Shown piece by piece: positions 1-9,333 of a DNA stretch of 64,000 nt; within the stretch, counting starts at the first letter, position 1, and the number at the start of each line of letters is the position of its first letter. The stretch is from Thioalkalivibrio sp. ALJ12. GTDB lineage: Bacteria; Pseudomonadota; Gammaproteobacteria; Ectothiorhodospirales; Ectothiorhodospiraceae. Under the pieces are notes generated by a model. That model made no database searches and was not told the origin of the DNA. It saw only the letters and a program-made list of their open reading frames with translations. The stretch is taken from positions 62,001 to 126,000 of the forward strand of contig NZ_KB899538.1 of NCBI RefSeq assembly GCF_000378305.1, written 5' to 3'. Both the position numbers and the translations under genes were made by a program.

Positions 1-115
1 GGTGGACCCACCGGACGACGACGAGGGGCCGTTCTTCGTCGGCGCCCACGGCGGCCTGTCGCCGGAAGAGCGGCATATTCCCCTGTTTCTTCGGAATATC
101 GGCCAGTCGCGGTAA
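1..115 (+). CDS. C-terminal end of a probable alkaline phosphatase-superfamily hydrolase (partial)
   Basis: An open frame enters from the left edge (first full codon at position 2) and stops at a TAA at 113-115, leaving 37 residues. The segment GAHGGLSPEERHIPLF resembles the late HGG-(L/I)-S-x-E-E...P-(L/F) stretch near the C-terminus of alkaline phosphatase/phosphodiesterase-fold enzymes, where the His binds a metal. This is family knowledge applied to a very short fragment, so the assignment is tentative and no substrate can be named. It reads in the same direction as the following genes, 65 bases upstream of the next start; the gap holds nothing I recognise. Confidence 0.4.
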   Translation, partial: VDPPDDDEGPFFVGAHGGLSPEERHIPLFLRNIGQSR

Positions 116-180
116 ACTGTCAGGTTCTGTGCCGGCCAAACGGGCTGGCGCTGGCTGAAACAAGACTGTCCCGAGATCCC

Positions 181-483
181 ATGAACGACACCGCCGACCA
201 GACCTACAACAACGCCGCCCAGCACCTGATCGAGCTGGCGAACCGGCTCGCCGATGACGGCCAGGCCACCGAGACCGGCGACGTCGCCGACGGCCTGCTG
301 GCCGGTGCCGTGCACTTCTGGCTGTACAGCCGCCAGCCCTGCGGCGATCCGTTGTGCGAGGACTGCGCCCCGTTCGCGGACGCCGAGAGCCGTCTGGCCA
401 TGCTGCACGAGCTGATTGACGAGCTGGCGCGCGACAGCGACTACTTCCACGCCACCACCGACACCACCGTCGGCCACGCCTGA
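181..483 (+). CDS. Small acidic hypothetical protein with a cysteine cluster
   Basis: I do not recognise this 100-residue protein. It is rich in Asp, Glu and Ala, predicted mostly helical, with no signal peptide or membrane segment. The notable feature is a cluster of three cysteines at residues 54, 59 and 62 (QPCGDPLCEDC) just after a hydrophobic patch around residues 40-50; this could hold a metal or a disulfide but falls short of a classical four-ligand zinc site. It lies 18 bases upstream of the Lhr helicase gene on the same strand and is probably co-transcribed with it. The ATG is the only sensible start; no strong ribosome binding site precedes it. Codon use matches the neighbours. Confidence 0.6.
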   Translation: MNDTADQTYNNAAQHLIELANRLADDGQATETGDVADGLLAGAVHFWLYSRQPCGDPLCEDCAPFADAESRLAMLHELIDELARDSDYFHATTDTTVGHA

Positions 484-501
484 CCCGCTACGCCCGAGCC
501 G

Positions 502-3500
502 ATGCCGGTCACGCCCTTTCGCCCCGCGACCGATACCTGGTTCGGCGAGGCCTTCGGGCAGGCGACCGCGATCCAGTCGCGCGGCTGGCCCGCGATCCGG
601 GCCGGCCATCACTGCCTGCTGATCGCCCCCACCGGCAGCGGCAAGACCCTCGCCGCCTTCCTCAGCGCCATTGATCGCCTGACCGGCGAGCCCGCCCCGG
701 ATGCCCGTCGCGGCTACTCGGTGCTCTACATCTCGCCGCTGAAGGCGCTGGCCACCGACATCGAACGCAACCTGCGCGCCCCGCTGACCGGGATCGCGCA
801 GACCGCCGCGCGCTTGGGCGATGATGCCCCGCGCGAGCCAGTGGTCCATATCCGCACCGGCGACACCCCGCAGGCCGAGCGCCGCGCTCAGGCGCGCGAA
901 CCCGGCGATATCCTGGTGACCACGCCGGAGTCGCTGTACCTGCTGCTGGGCTCGAAGGCCGCCGAGAACCTCGAATCCGTCCACACGGTGATCATCGACG
1001 AGGTGCACGCGCTGGCCGGCAACAAGCGCGGCGCCCATCTCGCCCTGTCGCTGGAACGCCTGGCCGAGCGCTGCGACAAGGACCCGCAGCGCATCGGGCT
1101 GTCCGCCACCGTGCACCCGGTGGAGGTGGCGCGCGGCTTCCTCGGCGGCGACCGCGAGGTGGAGGTGATCGACGCCGCCGAGCCCCCGCGCCTGGACCTG
1201 GAGATCCTCGCCCCCGAGGAGCCGCCCGCCGCGCACGCAGCGCCGACCGTCGAGGGCCCGGATACGACGACCCCCTCGTCCGGCCCGATCCCGTCCGGCT
1301 CCATCCTCGGCGCGGTGTACAGCCAGGGCACCGGGCAGCTCCCCGCCGCTGGCGGCGACCGCGCCGCACGCCTGGAGCCGCGCCTGCTGGCCGCGATCCT
1401 GGAGCACCGCTCCACCATCGTGTTCGTGAACAGCCGCGGGCTGTGCGAGCGTCTGGTCCAGCGCATCAACGAGGCCTGGCGCGAGCAGCAGCCGGAGGAT
1501 GCCGAACCGGTGGAGGATCTGGTCGCCGCTCACCACGGCAGCGTGTCCCACGAGCGCCGCGCCGAGATCGAGGGCCGGCTGAAGACCGGGCGCCTGCGCG
1601 GCATCGTCGCGACCAGCTCGCTGGAACTGGGCATCGACATGGGCGCGGTGGACCTGGTGATCATGGTCGAATCCCCCGGCGCGGTCGCGCGCGGGCTGCA
1701 GCGCGCCGGGCGTGCCGGGCACGGCGTGGGCCAGGTCTCGCGCTCGCTGCTGCTGCCACGCTTTCGCGGCGACCTGCTCGAATGCGCGGTGATCGGCGAG
1801 CGCATGCAGGCCGGCGCGCTGGAACCGATCCACGCCCCGCACAACCCGCTGGACGTACTCGCCCAGCAGATCGTCGCGATGGTCTGCGAACGCCCGCGCA
1901 CGGTGGACGAGCTGCACGCGCTGGTCCGCCGCGCCGCGCCCTGGCGCGAGCTGTCGCGCCCGTTGCTCGAGGCCACGCTGGACATGCTCTCCGGCCATTA
2001 CCCGAGCACCGACTTCGCCGACCTGCGCCCCTGGCTCGCCTGGGACCGCGCCCGCGACGAGCTGACCCCGCGCCGGGGGGCGGCACTTGCCGCGCGACTG
2101 AACGCCGGGACCATCCCCGACCGCGGGCTGTACGGCGTGCATGTCGGCGAGGGCGGGCCGCGCATCGGCGAACTGGACGAGGAGATGGTGTTCGAGCTGA
2201 AGACCGGCGAGAACGTGACCCTGGGTGCCAGCACCTGGCACGTGGAGGCGATTACCCGCGACCGCGTGCTGGTCTCCCCCGCCCCCGGCGAGGTCGGCAA
2301 GCTGCCGTTCTGGCATGGCGACGGCCCCGGCCGCCCGATCCAGCTCGGCCAGGCCATCGGCGCCGCGACCGAGCGGCTGGCCCGCATGGGCCGCGCCGAA
2401 CGCACGACCTGGCTCAGGGAACACGCGCCACTGTCGGAGGCGGCGGTCGAGACCCTCAGCGACTACATCGACGAGCAGCGCGAGGCCACCAGACAGCTGC
2501 CCTCCGACCAGCGCATCGTGGTCGAACGCTTCCGCGACGAGGTCGGCGACTGGCGCGTCTGCATCCTGACCCCGTTTGGCGCGCGCGTGCACGCCCCCTG
2601 GGCGCTGGCCCTGCAGAGCGCGCTGACCAGCCGCTCCGGCTTCGAGGTGCAGGTGATGTACACCGACGACGGCATCGTGCTGCGCCTGGCCGACAGCGAG
2701 GACCTGCCCGATCTGGACAGCCTGTTCCCCGACCCGGAGGAGCTGGAGGAGGCGGTCACCCGCGAGCTGGGCAACTCCACGCTGTTCGCCAGCGCCTTTC
2801 GCGAGAACGCGGCACGCGCCCTGCTGCTGGTACGCAACCGCCCCGGCCAGCGCACCCCGCTGTGGGCGCAGCGCCTGAAGTCGCAGCAGCTGCTGGCCTC
2901 GGTGCGCGAGTACGCGAGCTTCCCGGTGGTGCTGGAGACCTACCGCCAGGTGCTGGCCGACGTGTTCGACCTGGACGCCCTGCGCCAGATCCTGCGCGGC
3001 GTGCAGGAACGCCGCATCCGCGTGCACGAGGTGGAGACGCCGCAGGCCTCCCCGTTCGCCCGCAGCCTGGTGTTCGCCTATGTCGCGGCCTACATCTACG
3101 AGCAGGACGCGCCGATGGCCGAGCGCAAGGCCCAGGCGCTCACGCTCGACCGCGGCATGCTGGCCGAACTGCTGGGCCAGGCCGAGCTGCGCGAACTGAT
3201 CGACCCCGAGGCCCTAGCCGAGCTGGAGGCCGAGCTGGCGCACGCCACCGAGGCGACCCGGGTGCCGGACGCCGACGCCCTGCACGACCTGCTGCGCCGG
3301 CGCGGGGACCTGAGCCCGGACGAAGTGGCGGCCGCCTGTGCCGAGGCACCGGGGCCGTGGCTGGAACAGCTCGCCCGGTCCCTGCGCGCGGTGGAGGTGC
3401 GCATCGCCGGCGAGTCGCGCTGGATCGCGGCCGAGGACGCCGCGCTCTACCGCGATGCCCTCGGCGTGGTGCCCCCGCCCGGCCTGCCCGCCGCCTTCCT

Positions 3501-5034
3501 GGAACCGCCGCAGCGCCCGCTGGAACAGCTGCTGCGCCGCTACGCCCGTACCCACGGACCTTTCCGCAACGAGGACCTGGGCGCTCGCTACGGCCTCGCG
3601 CCGGGCGCACTGCTGCCGGCGCTCGAGAGCCTGGAGCGCGCCGGCGTACTGCTGCGCGGCGAGATCCGCCCGCAGGGCACCGGCGAGGACTGGTGCGAAC
3701 TGGACATCCTGCGGCGGCTGAAGCGCCGCACCCTGGCGCGGCTGCGCGACGAGGCGGCGGCGGTGGACGCCCGCGCACTGGGCCGCTTCCTGCCGGCCTG
3801 GCAGGGTCTGACCGAACCCGGACGCGGGGCCGGCGCCCTGCGCGACACGCTGACGCAACTGGAGGGCATCGCCCTGCCCTGGTCCGCCTGGACCGCCCAC
3901 GTACTGCCGATGCGGGTGCGCGACTTCTCGCTGGATGCGCTCGACCGCATCACCGCCTCCGGGGAGTTCGTCTGGGTGGGCAGTGGTGCGCTGGGCCAGC
4001 GCGACGGGCGCCTCCGCTTCCTGCGCCGCGAACAGGCGATGGTGCTGCTGGAACCGGAGGCCGGTGCCGCGGATACCCCCGCCAGCGACGACCCGCTGGC
4101 GCAGGCGATCCTGGAGGCCCTGGACCGGCGCGGCGCCTGCTTCTACCTGGAGCTGGAACGCGCAGCCCGGACGGCGCAGCCGGACGCCCGCCAGGACGCG
4201 ATCGAAACCGCGATCTGGGACCTGGTCTGGGCCGGGCAGATCACCAACGACACCTTCGCGCCGCTGCGCAGCCTCGGTCAGCGCCGGACCTCCGCGCGCG
4301 GCCGGCGACGCCCGGGACAGGGTCTGGCGGGCGGGCGCTGGTCACGGGTCGCCGAGCTGATCGACCCCGGCGTGTCGCTGACCGAACGCGCCCGCGAACA
4401 GGCCGAGAACCTGCTGGCCCGGTACGGCGTGGTCAGCCGCGAGATGGCCCGCGCCGAGGGCCTGCCGGGCGGCTTCGGGCGCGTGTATCCCGTCTACCGC
4501 GCGATGGAGGACGCCGGCAAGCTGCGCCGTGGCCACTTCGTCGAGGGCCTGACCGGCGCTCAGTTCGCCCGCGCCGGCGCAGTGGACCGCCTGCGCGCCC
4601 TGGAACGCGCGGCCGACGACACCCCCGAGCCGCAGTGGCTGGCGAGCGTCGACCCGGCCAGCCCCTGGGGCCAGCTCCTGCCCTGGCCGCAGCCGCCGGA
4701 AGCGGCCGAGGGCCGCCTGCGCCGCGTGGCCGGGGCGCTGGTCGCGCTGGCCGGCGGCCAGCCGCTGCTGTACCTGGCCGCCTCCGGTCGCCAGCTGTTC
4801 GTCTGGGAGACCATCCCCGGCATCGACACCGCGGAGGAGCACGCCGCCCTCGTCACCGAGGCCATCCGCCAGCTCGCCGGGAGCCGCTGGCTGCCGAAGC
4901 GCCGCGGCGTCACCATCGAGAGCATCAACGGCGAACCGGCGCGCCAGTCCCCGTTCGCCGCCGCCCTGCGTGCCGGCGGCGCCCTGGGCGAGGTCCGCGG
5001 CCTGCGCCTGGAGCCACCCGCCGGCCGCCGTTGA
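502..5034 (+). CDS. lhr: Large ATP-dependent helicase Lhr
   Basis: A 1510-residue superfamily 2 helicase, close to the size of the long Lhr of E. coli. The Walker A motif APTGSGKT lies at residues 42-49 and the Walker B box DEVH at 166-169; motif III appears as GLSATVHP and motif VI as QRAGRAGHG, all in the first 420 residues. The long remainder is the Lhr core and C-terminal region (winged-helix, beta-barrel and DUF4145-like parts known for the family). Lhr proteins are 3'-5' translocases on single-stranded DNA tied to DNA repair. Between motif III and the second RecA domain (residues about 238-290) the chain carries a Pro/Ser/Thr/Ala/Gly-rich stretch that looks like a flexible insertion. 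The stop overlaps the first bases of a palindromic repeat. Confidence 0.93.
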   Translation: MPVTPFRPATDTWFGEAFGQATAIQSRGWPAIRAGHHCLLIAPTGSGKTLAAFLSAIDRLTGEPAPDARRGYSVLYISPLKALATDIERNLRAPLTGIAQTAARLGDDAPREPVVHIRTGDTPQAERRAQAREPGDILVTTPESLYLLLGSKAAENLESVHTVIIDEVHALAGNKRGAHLALSLERLAERCDKDPQRIGLSATVHPVEVARGFLGGDREVEVIDAAEPPRLDLEILAPEEPPAAHAAPTVEGPDTTTPSSGPIPSGSILGAVYSQGTGQLPAAGGDRAARLEPRLLAAILEHRSTIVFVNSRGLCERLVQRINEAWREQQPEDAEPVEDLVAAHHGSVSHERRAEIEGRLKTGRLRGIVATSSLELGIDMGAVDLVIMVESPGAVARGLQRAGRAGHGVGQVSRSLLLPRFRGDLLECAVIGERMQAGALEPIHAPHNPLDVLAQQIVAMVCERPRTVDELHALVRRAAPWRELSRPLLEATLDMLSGHYPSTDFADLRPWLAWDRARDELTPRRGAALAARLNAGTIPDRGLYGVHVGEGGPRIGELDEEMVFELKTGENVTLGASTWHVEAITRDRVLVSPAPGEVGKLPFWHGDGPGRPIQLGQAIGAATERLARMGRAERTTWLREHAPLSEAAVETLSDYIDEQREATRQLPSDQRIVVERFRDEVGDWRVCILTPFGARVHAPWALALQSALTSRSGFEVQVMYTDDGIVLRLADSEDLPDLDSLFPDPEELEEAVTRELGNSTLFASAFRENAARALLLVRNRPGQRTPLWAQRLKSQQLLASVREYASFPVVLETYRQVLADVFDLDALRQILRGVQERRIRVHEVETPQASPFARSLVFAYVAAYIYEQDAPMAERKAQALTLDRGMLAELLGQAELRELIDPEALAELEAELAHATEATRVPDADALHDLLRRRGDLSPDEVAAACAEAPGPWLEQLARSLRAVEVRIAGESRWIAAEDAALYRDALGVVPPPGLPAAFLEPPQRPLEQLLRRYARTHGPFRNEDLGARYGLAPGALLPALESLERAGVLLRGEIRPQGTGEDWCELDILRRLKRRTLARLRDEAAAVDARALGRFLPAWQGLTEPGRGAGALRDTLTQLEGIALPWSAWTAHVLPMRVRDFSLDALDRITASGEFVWVGSGALGQRDGRLRFLRREQAMVLLEPEAGAADTPASDDPLAQAILEALDRRGACFYLELERAARTAQPDARQDAIETAIWDLVWAGQITNDTFAPLRSLGQRRTSARGRRRPGQGLAGGRWSRVAELIDPGVSLTERAREQAENLLARYGVVSREMARAEGLPGGFGRVYPVYRAMEDAGKLRRGHFVEGLTGAQFARAGAVDRLRALERAADDTPEPQWLASVDPASPWGQLLPWPQPPEAAEGRLRRVAGALVALAGGQPLLYLAASGRQLFVWETIPGIDTAEEHAALVTEAIRQLAGSRWLPKRRGVTIESINGEPARQSPFAAALRAGGALGEVRGLRLEPPAGRR

Positions 5035-5112
5035 TGCGATTCGCTGCGCTCATCGGCATCCTACCGTGACATCGGCGCGACCTAGGGTGCGTTGAGCCCT
5101 GCGAAACGCACC
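5033..5112. repeat. Imperfect palindromic intergenic repeat, sibling of the one at 54445
   Basis: Left arm 5033-5064 (begins GATGCGATTCGCTGCGCTCA) and right arm 5082-5112 (TAGGGTGCGTTGAGC... GAAACGCACC) are inverted, imperfect copies of each other. Both arms resemble the arms of the perfect palindrome at 54445-54534. The left arm starts inside the lhr stop codon. It could act as a transcription terminator or a REP-like element between lhr and aroQ. The rest of the gap to aroQ (5113-5319) shows only the small hairpin listed separately. Confidence 0.6.
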
Positions 5113-5254
5113 GTTCGCCCGGAATCTCTCGAAGCTCGAACGGCTGCCCCAACCCATCGGCATATCGCAGTCGCCCATCACACGAGCCCGGGCAAAAAAC
5201 GCCTGTCTCGCTGGACACTCGCACCACCGGTACGGCAGAATCCCGTTCATTCGA

Positions 5255-5276
5255 TGCACCTTCCATTTTTGGTGCA
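5255..5276. promoter_or_regulatory. Small hairpin or operator-like inverted repeat upstream of aroQ-accBC
   Basis: TGCACC at 5255-5260 and GGTGCA at 5271-5276 form a perfect 6-bp inverted repeat around a T-rich 10-base spacer, 43 bases before the aroQ ATG. It may be a protein operator or an mRNA hairpin in the leader. No regulator can be named from the sequence. Confidence 0.25.
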
Positions 5277-5319
5277 ATCGCGTCCATTCACGACAGGATC
5301 GCTGCCGATTCCGCCCATC

Positions 5320-5763
5320 ATGCCTTCTATCCTGCTACTCAACGGCCCCAACCTGAACCTGCTGGGACAGCGGGAGCCGGAGCGGTACGGGCACCATACG
5401 CTGGCGGACATCGAGGCCGACCTGACTGCGCACGCCCAGGCCGCCGGGGAAACCCTGGCCTGTTTTCAGAGCAACCACGAGGGCGAGCTGATCGACCGCA
5501 TCCATGCGGCACGCAGCGAGGGCGTACGCCGCATCCTGATCAACCCGGGCGGCCTGACGCACACCAGCGTAAGCCTGCGCGACGCCCTGCTGGGCGTCGA
5601 CATTCCGTTTTACGAGATTCACATCAGCAACATCCACGCGCGCGAGGCGTTTCGTCATACTTCGCGCCTGGCCGATGTCGCCGCCGGCACCCTGAGCGGG
5701 TTCGGCGTCATCGGCTACCGGATGGCACTGGACGCGGCAATCGCGGCCCTCAAGGAGTCATAG
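5320..5763 (+). CDS. aroQ: 3-dehydroquinate dehydratase, type II
   Basis: A 147-residue protein of the usual type II length, catalysing dehydration of 3-dehydroquinate to 3-dehydroshikimate, step three of the shikimate pathway. The N-terminal signature [17 protein letters not shown] carries the catalytic Tyr at residue 23; the distal [11 protein letters not shown] stretch carries the catalytic His, followed by the substrate-binding His/Ser of the conserved REAFRHTS. The reading frame stays open upstream, but homology begins at the ATG at 5320 ([10 protein letters not shown]), so that start is used. It is the first gene of a unit with accB (7 bases downstream) and accC, a gene order common in gammaproteobacteria; the enzyme normally forms dodecamers in the cytoplasm. 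Confidence 0.96.
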   Translation: MPSILLLNGPNLNLLGQREPERYGHHTLADIEADLTAHAQAAGETLACFQSNHEGELIDRIHAARSEGVRRILINPGGLTHTSVSLRDALLGVDIPFYEIHISNIHAREAFRHTSRLADVAAGTLSGFGVIGYRMALDAAIAALKES

Positions 5764-5770
5764 ACACCCC

Positions 5771-6223
5771 ATGGATATTCGCAAGGTCAAGAAACTGATC
5801 GATCTGCTCGACGAGAGCGGCATCCACGAGATCGAGATCCACGAAGGCGAGGAATCGGTGCGCATCACCCGTTCGCCGAGCGGCTCCGCCGTGGCCGCCG
5901 CCCCGGCAGCGATGCCCGCCCCGGCACCGGCCGCCGCCCCGGCCGCCCCGGCGGGCGAGGCCGCGGCACCGGCGGCGCCGGAAGTGGACGGCCACCCGGT
6001 CACCGCGCCGATGGTCGGCACCTTCTACCGTGCCCCGAGTCCCGGCGCGAAGCCCTTTGTCGAGGTCGGCCAGACGGTAGAGGTCGGCGAGACGCTGTGC
6101 ATCATCGAGGCGATGAAGATGCTCAACCCCATCGAGGCGGACCAGGCCGGCACCATCCGCGACATCCTGGTCGAGAACGGCAACCCGGTGGAATACGGCC
6201 AGCCCCTGTTCATCATCGGCTGA
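5771..6223 (+). CDS. accB: Biotin carboxyl carrier protein of acetyl-CoA carboxylase
   Basis: A 150-residue BCCP. The N-terminal part (1-35) is the conserved BCCP-specific helix and strand; residues 36-75 form an Ala/Pro-rich flexible linker; residues 76-150 are the biotinyl (lipoyl-like) domain. The biotin-accepting lysine is Lys116 in the EAMKM motif. It also has the thumb typical of AccB in the [12 protein letters not shown] segment. AccB carries carboxybiotin between AccC and the AccA/AccD carboxyltransferase in the first committed step of fatty acid synthesis. It needs BirA and biotin, and biotin synthesis genes bioB and bioF lie elsewhere in this window. It sits 7 bases after aroQ and 33 bases before accC. 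Confidence 0.97.
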   Translation: MDIRKVKKLIDLLDESGIHEIEIHEGEESVRITRSPSGSAVAAAPAAMPAPAPAAAPAAPAGEAAAPAAPEVDGHPVTAPMVGTFYRAPSPGAKPFVEVGQTVEVGETLCIIEAMKMLNPIEADQAGTIRDILVENGNPVEYGQPLFIIG

Positions 6224-6256
6224 CGCCCCCCGACTTCGCTGCCTACAGGTCCGAGC

Positions 6257-7603
6257 ATGTTTGAAAAGATTCTGATCGCCAACCGCGGCGAGATCGCCCT
6301 GCGGGTCCTGCGCACCTGCCGCGAGATGGGCATTGCGACGGTCGCGGTGCACTCCAGCGCCGACCGCGACCTGAAGCACGTGCGCCTGGCCGACGAGTCG
6401 GTCTGCATCGGGCCGGCCGCCTCCGGCGAGAGCTACCTGAACATCCCCGCGCTGATCGCCGCGGCCGAGGTCACCGATGCCGGCGCGATCCACCCCGGCT
6501 ACGGTTTCCTGTCGGAGAACGCGGACTTCGCCGAGCGCGTGGAGTCCTCGGGCTTTGCCTTTATCGGCCCGCGCGCCGAGACGATTCGCCTGATGGGCGA
6601 CAAGGTCTCAGCCAAGCAGGCGATGCAGGATGCCGGCGTCCCCTGTGTGCCCGGCTCCGGCGGCGCGCTGACCGACGACGCCGACACCAACATGGCGCTG
6701 GCCCGCGAGATTGGCTACCCGGTGATCATCAAGGCCGCCGCGGGCGGCGGTGGCCGCGGCATGCGCGTGGTGCACACCGAGGGCGCGCTGCTGCATTCGA
6801 TCTCGCTGACCCGCAGCGAGGCCCAGCAGGGGTTCGGCAACGACACCCTGTACATGGAGAAGTACCTCGAGCACCCGCGCCACGTGGAGTTCCAGATCCT
6901 CTCCGACAGCCACGGCAACGCCATCTGCCTGGGCGAGCGCGACTGCTCGATGCAGCGCCGCCACCAGAAGGTGATCGAGGAGGCCCCGGCACCGGGCATC
7001 ACCGACGAACAGCGTCAGGCCATGAGCGAGCGGCTGGTGCGGGCCTGCCAGGAGATCGGCTACCGCGGCGCCGGGACCTTCGAGTTCCTGTACGAGAACG
7101 GCGAGTTCTACTTCATCGAGATGAACACCCGGCTGCAGGTCGAGCACACGGTGACCGAGCAGGTCACCGGTATCGACCTGGTGCGCGAACAGATTCTCAT
7201 CGCGGCGGGCGAACCGCTGTCCCTGACCCAGGATCAGGTGGAGATCCGCGGGCACGCGATCGAGTGCCGCATCAACGCCGAGAACCCGGCCACGTTCATC
7301 CCCAGCCCGGGCACCATCCAGCAGTATCACGCCCCGGGCGGGCTCGGCATCCGCATGGACACCCACATCTACAACGGCTACGCGGTGCCGCCCTACTACG
7401 ACTCGATGATCGGCAAGCTGATCGCCCACGGGTTTGACCGCAAGATCGCAATCGCCCGCATGCGCGGCGCGCTCGGCGAGATCGTGATCGACGGGATCGA
7501 GACCAACATCGCCCTGCACAGCGAGCTGATGAATGATGCGAACTTCCAGAACGGTGGGACCGATATCCACTACCTGGAGAAGAAGCTGAAGTCGCTGACC
7601 TGA
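6257..7603 (+). CDS. accC: Biotin carboxylase subunit of acetyl-CoA carboxylase
   Basis: A 448-residue protein, same length as the well-known family. It begins [20 protein letters not shown], the canonical biotin carboxylase N-terminus. The ATP-grasp domain holds the glycine-rich loop [13 protein letters not shown], the [12 protein letters not shown] stretch, and [16 protein letters not shown] with the catalytic Glu and Arg. It carboxylates biotin on AccB using ATP and bicarbonate. The stop codon shares one base with the start of prmA, so the two are almost certainly translationally coupled. Confidence 0.98.
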   Translation: MFEKILIANRGEIALRVLRTCREMGIATVAVHSSADRDLKHVRLADESVCIGPAASGESYLNIPALIAAAEVTDAGAIHPGYGFLSENADFAERVESSGFAFIGPRAETIRLMGDKVSAKQAMQDAGVPCVPGSGGALTDDADTNMALAREIGYPVIIKAAAGGGGRGMRVVHTEGALLHSISLTRSEAQQGFGNDTLYMEKYLEHPRHVEFQILSDSHGNAICLGERDCSMQRRHQKVIEEAPAPGITDEQRQAMSERLVRACQEIGYRGAGTFEFLYENGEFYFIEMNTRLQVEHTVTEQVTGIDLVREQILIAAGEPLSLTQDQVEIRGHAIECRINAENPATFIPSPGTIQQYHAPGGLGIRMDTHIYNGYAVPPYYDSMIGKLIAHGFDRKIAIARMRGALGEIVIDGIETNIALHSELMNDANFQNGGTDIHYLEKKLKSLT

Positions 7604-8484
7604 TGAGCCTCGCCGAGCTGCAGTGCCAGATTGCCCCGGAGCAGGCCGAGCCCCTGGAGGATGCCCTGTTCGAGCTTGGCGCCGTCAGCGTGGAGCTCCA
7701 CGACGGCGCCGACGAGCCGCTGTTCGAGCCCCCGCTGGGTACCCATCCGCTTTGGTCCAGCGTGTGCCTGAAGGCCGTGTTCGCCGACGCCACCCAGGCC
7801 GAGCTGGCCGCGGCCTCGCTGGAGCGACTCCAGCCGGCGCCGGAATCCATCTCCGTGGTCGCGATCGAGGATCAGGACTGGGTGCGCGCGGGGCTCGATG
7901 GCCTGGGCGCCATCCACTGCGGGGGCCCGCTGTGGATCGTGCCCTCCTGGGAGACCCCGCCCGACGTCGAGGATGGCGTGTTCGTGCATCTCGACCCGGG
8001 CCTGGCCTTTGGCACCGGCAATCACCCGACCACCGCGATGTGCCTGAAATCACTGGCGGCGAACCCGCCACGCGACCAGCAGGTGCTCGACTACGGCTGC
8101 GGCTCCGGCATCCTCGCGATCGCGGCGCTGAAGCTGGGGGCACGACATGCGGTGGGCACCGACATCGACCGCCAGGCCGTCCAGGCCACCTACAGCAATG
8201 CGGCGGAAAACGACATCTCCGAGGACCGGATCGAGGTCGGACTGACCGATCACCCGGTACCCAATGCCGGCTTTGATCTGGTTATTGCCAACATCCTGGC
8301 CAAGCCCCTGATCGACCTCGCCCCGGAACTGGCCCGCGCGGCCCGCCCGGGGGCACGCCTGCTGCTGGCCGGCCTGCTGGAGCGCCAGGCCGACGAGGTC
8401 ATGGCGGCCTACGCGGACGCCTTCGACATCGGGATCGAGGACACCCGCGAGGGCTGGGCCCTGCTCAGCGGGCGCCGGCGCTAG
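7603..8484 (+). CDS. prmA: Ribosomal protein L11 methyltransferase
   Basis: A 293-residue SAM-dependent methyltransferase that trimethylates L11. An N-terminal substrate-binding domain (about 1-100) is followed by a linker and a class I Rossmann domain. Visible motifs are DPGLAFGTGNHPTTAMCL, the SAM loop LDYGCGSGILAIAALKLGA, the acidic GTDID turn, and VIANILAKPL that corresponds to the NPPY-like motif IV of this family. Length fits E. coli PrmA. The accC-prmA order is common in gammaproteobacteria. Confidence 0.96.
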   Translation: MSLAELQCQIAPEQAEPLEDALFELGAVSVELHDGADEPLFEPPLGTHPLWSSVCLKAVFADATQAELAAASLERLQPAPESISVVAIEDQDWVRAGLDGLGAIHCGGPLWIVPSWETPPDVEDGVFVHLDPGLAFGTGNHPTTAMCLKSLAANPPRDQQVLDYGCGSGILAIAALKLGARHAVGTDIDRQAVQATYSNAAENDISEDRIEVGLTDHPVPNAGFDLVIANILAKPLIDLAPELARAARPGARLLLAGLLERQADEVMAAYADAFDIGIEDTREGWALLSGRRR

Positions 8485-8535
8485 CGTATGCGCCCGCGAC
8501 CGGTCTTCTGGCACGGCTGACCGGAGCCCCTCGCG

Positions 8536-9273
8536 ATGCTCGCCCGCTGTCCCCATTGTGGGGTTGCCCACACCCTGACCCGCGGCGAAGAGCTACGACT
8601 GGACCGGGCACATTGTGATGCCTGCGGTGCGGACTTTGCGCTGTTCGTGGCACTCGAGATCGGCGGCGCCGGCGAACGGGCAACCGGCCCCGGCATCTCG
8701 GCGGTGCGCCACACTGCCTCCCTGGATATCGAGCGCAGCCCCCGGCGCCAGACACTGGAACTCGATATCGATACCCGCCCCGGGCAGACCACGGCATTTC
8801 CGGGACGACGCCCGGGGCGGGCCTTCGCTGCCTTTCTGGCCCTCCTGCTGCTCGCCCTCCTCGCCCTGCAACTCCTGCTGGCGCCGCCGGTGCCCCCGGG
8901 GGCCTGGAGCGGACTGGACGACGCCCGGGCGAGTCTCTGTGCCACCCCGCGGGTCGAGGATCTCTGCCCGCCATGGGAACCTGGGCGCGAACCGGCACGC
9001 ATCCGCGTCTCCTCCCCCGACCTGCACCTCGCCAACGCGGGAGACCTGTCCATGCGCTTTGAGCTGGAAAGCCCACTGCAACAGGGATGGCCGGTCATAG
9101 ACGTTTGGCTGTCGGACCGACTGGGGACACCCCGCGGCCATTGGCGACTCCATCCGGCGGACGGCCATGCCAACCTTCAGGCACCGATGGCGGCGGGTCA
9201 CCGCTATGCGATCGAGATCGAATTACCTGATACCGGGCCGCACATCACCGGGGCCCACATCACGCTGCACTGA
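8536..9273 (+). CDS. Zinc-ribbon, single-span membrane protein of the DUF3426 type
   Basis: A 245-residue protein in three parts. Residues 1-36 form a zinc ribbon with two CxxC pairs (CPHC and CDAC), the MJ0042-like type. A variable, arginine-rich linker precedes a hydrophobic segment at about residues 96-115 (AFLALLLLALLALQLLL), predicted to span the inner membrane. The rest, beginning with a short cysteine-containing stretch, fits the DUF3426 beta-sandwich outside the membrane (SMRFELE... WPVIDVWLSDRLG, then HRYAIEIELP). Such genes regularly sit between prmA and dusB in gammaproteobacteria, which supports the call. Function is unknown. Confidence 0.75.
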   Translation: MLARCPHCGVAHTLTRGEELRLDRAHCDACGADFALFVALEIGGAGERATGPGISAVRHTASLDIERSPRRQTLELDIDTRPGQTTAFPGRRPGRAFAAFLALLLLALLALQLLLAPPVPPGAWSGLDDARASLCATPRVEDLCPPWEPGREPARIRVSSPDLHLANAGDLSMRFELESPLQQGWPVIDVWLSDRLGTPRGHWRLHPADGHANLQAPMAAGHRYAIEIELPDTGPHITGAHITLH

Positions 9274-9333
9274 CCCCGCCCCGCTCAACGCTGCTAGACT
9301 CTCGGGTTTTACCCTGCTGGTTCGAAATCCCGC

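Noticed and set aside
1443-5069. A 1208-codon open frame overlapping lhr in another frame on the same strand
   Set aside because: It is dominated by Arg, Ala, Gly and Pro without any domain, the usual shadow of a high-G+C gene; lhr itself has complete helicase motifs.
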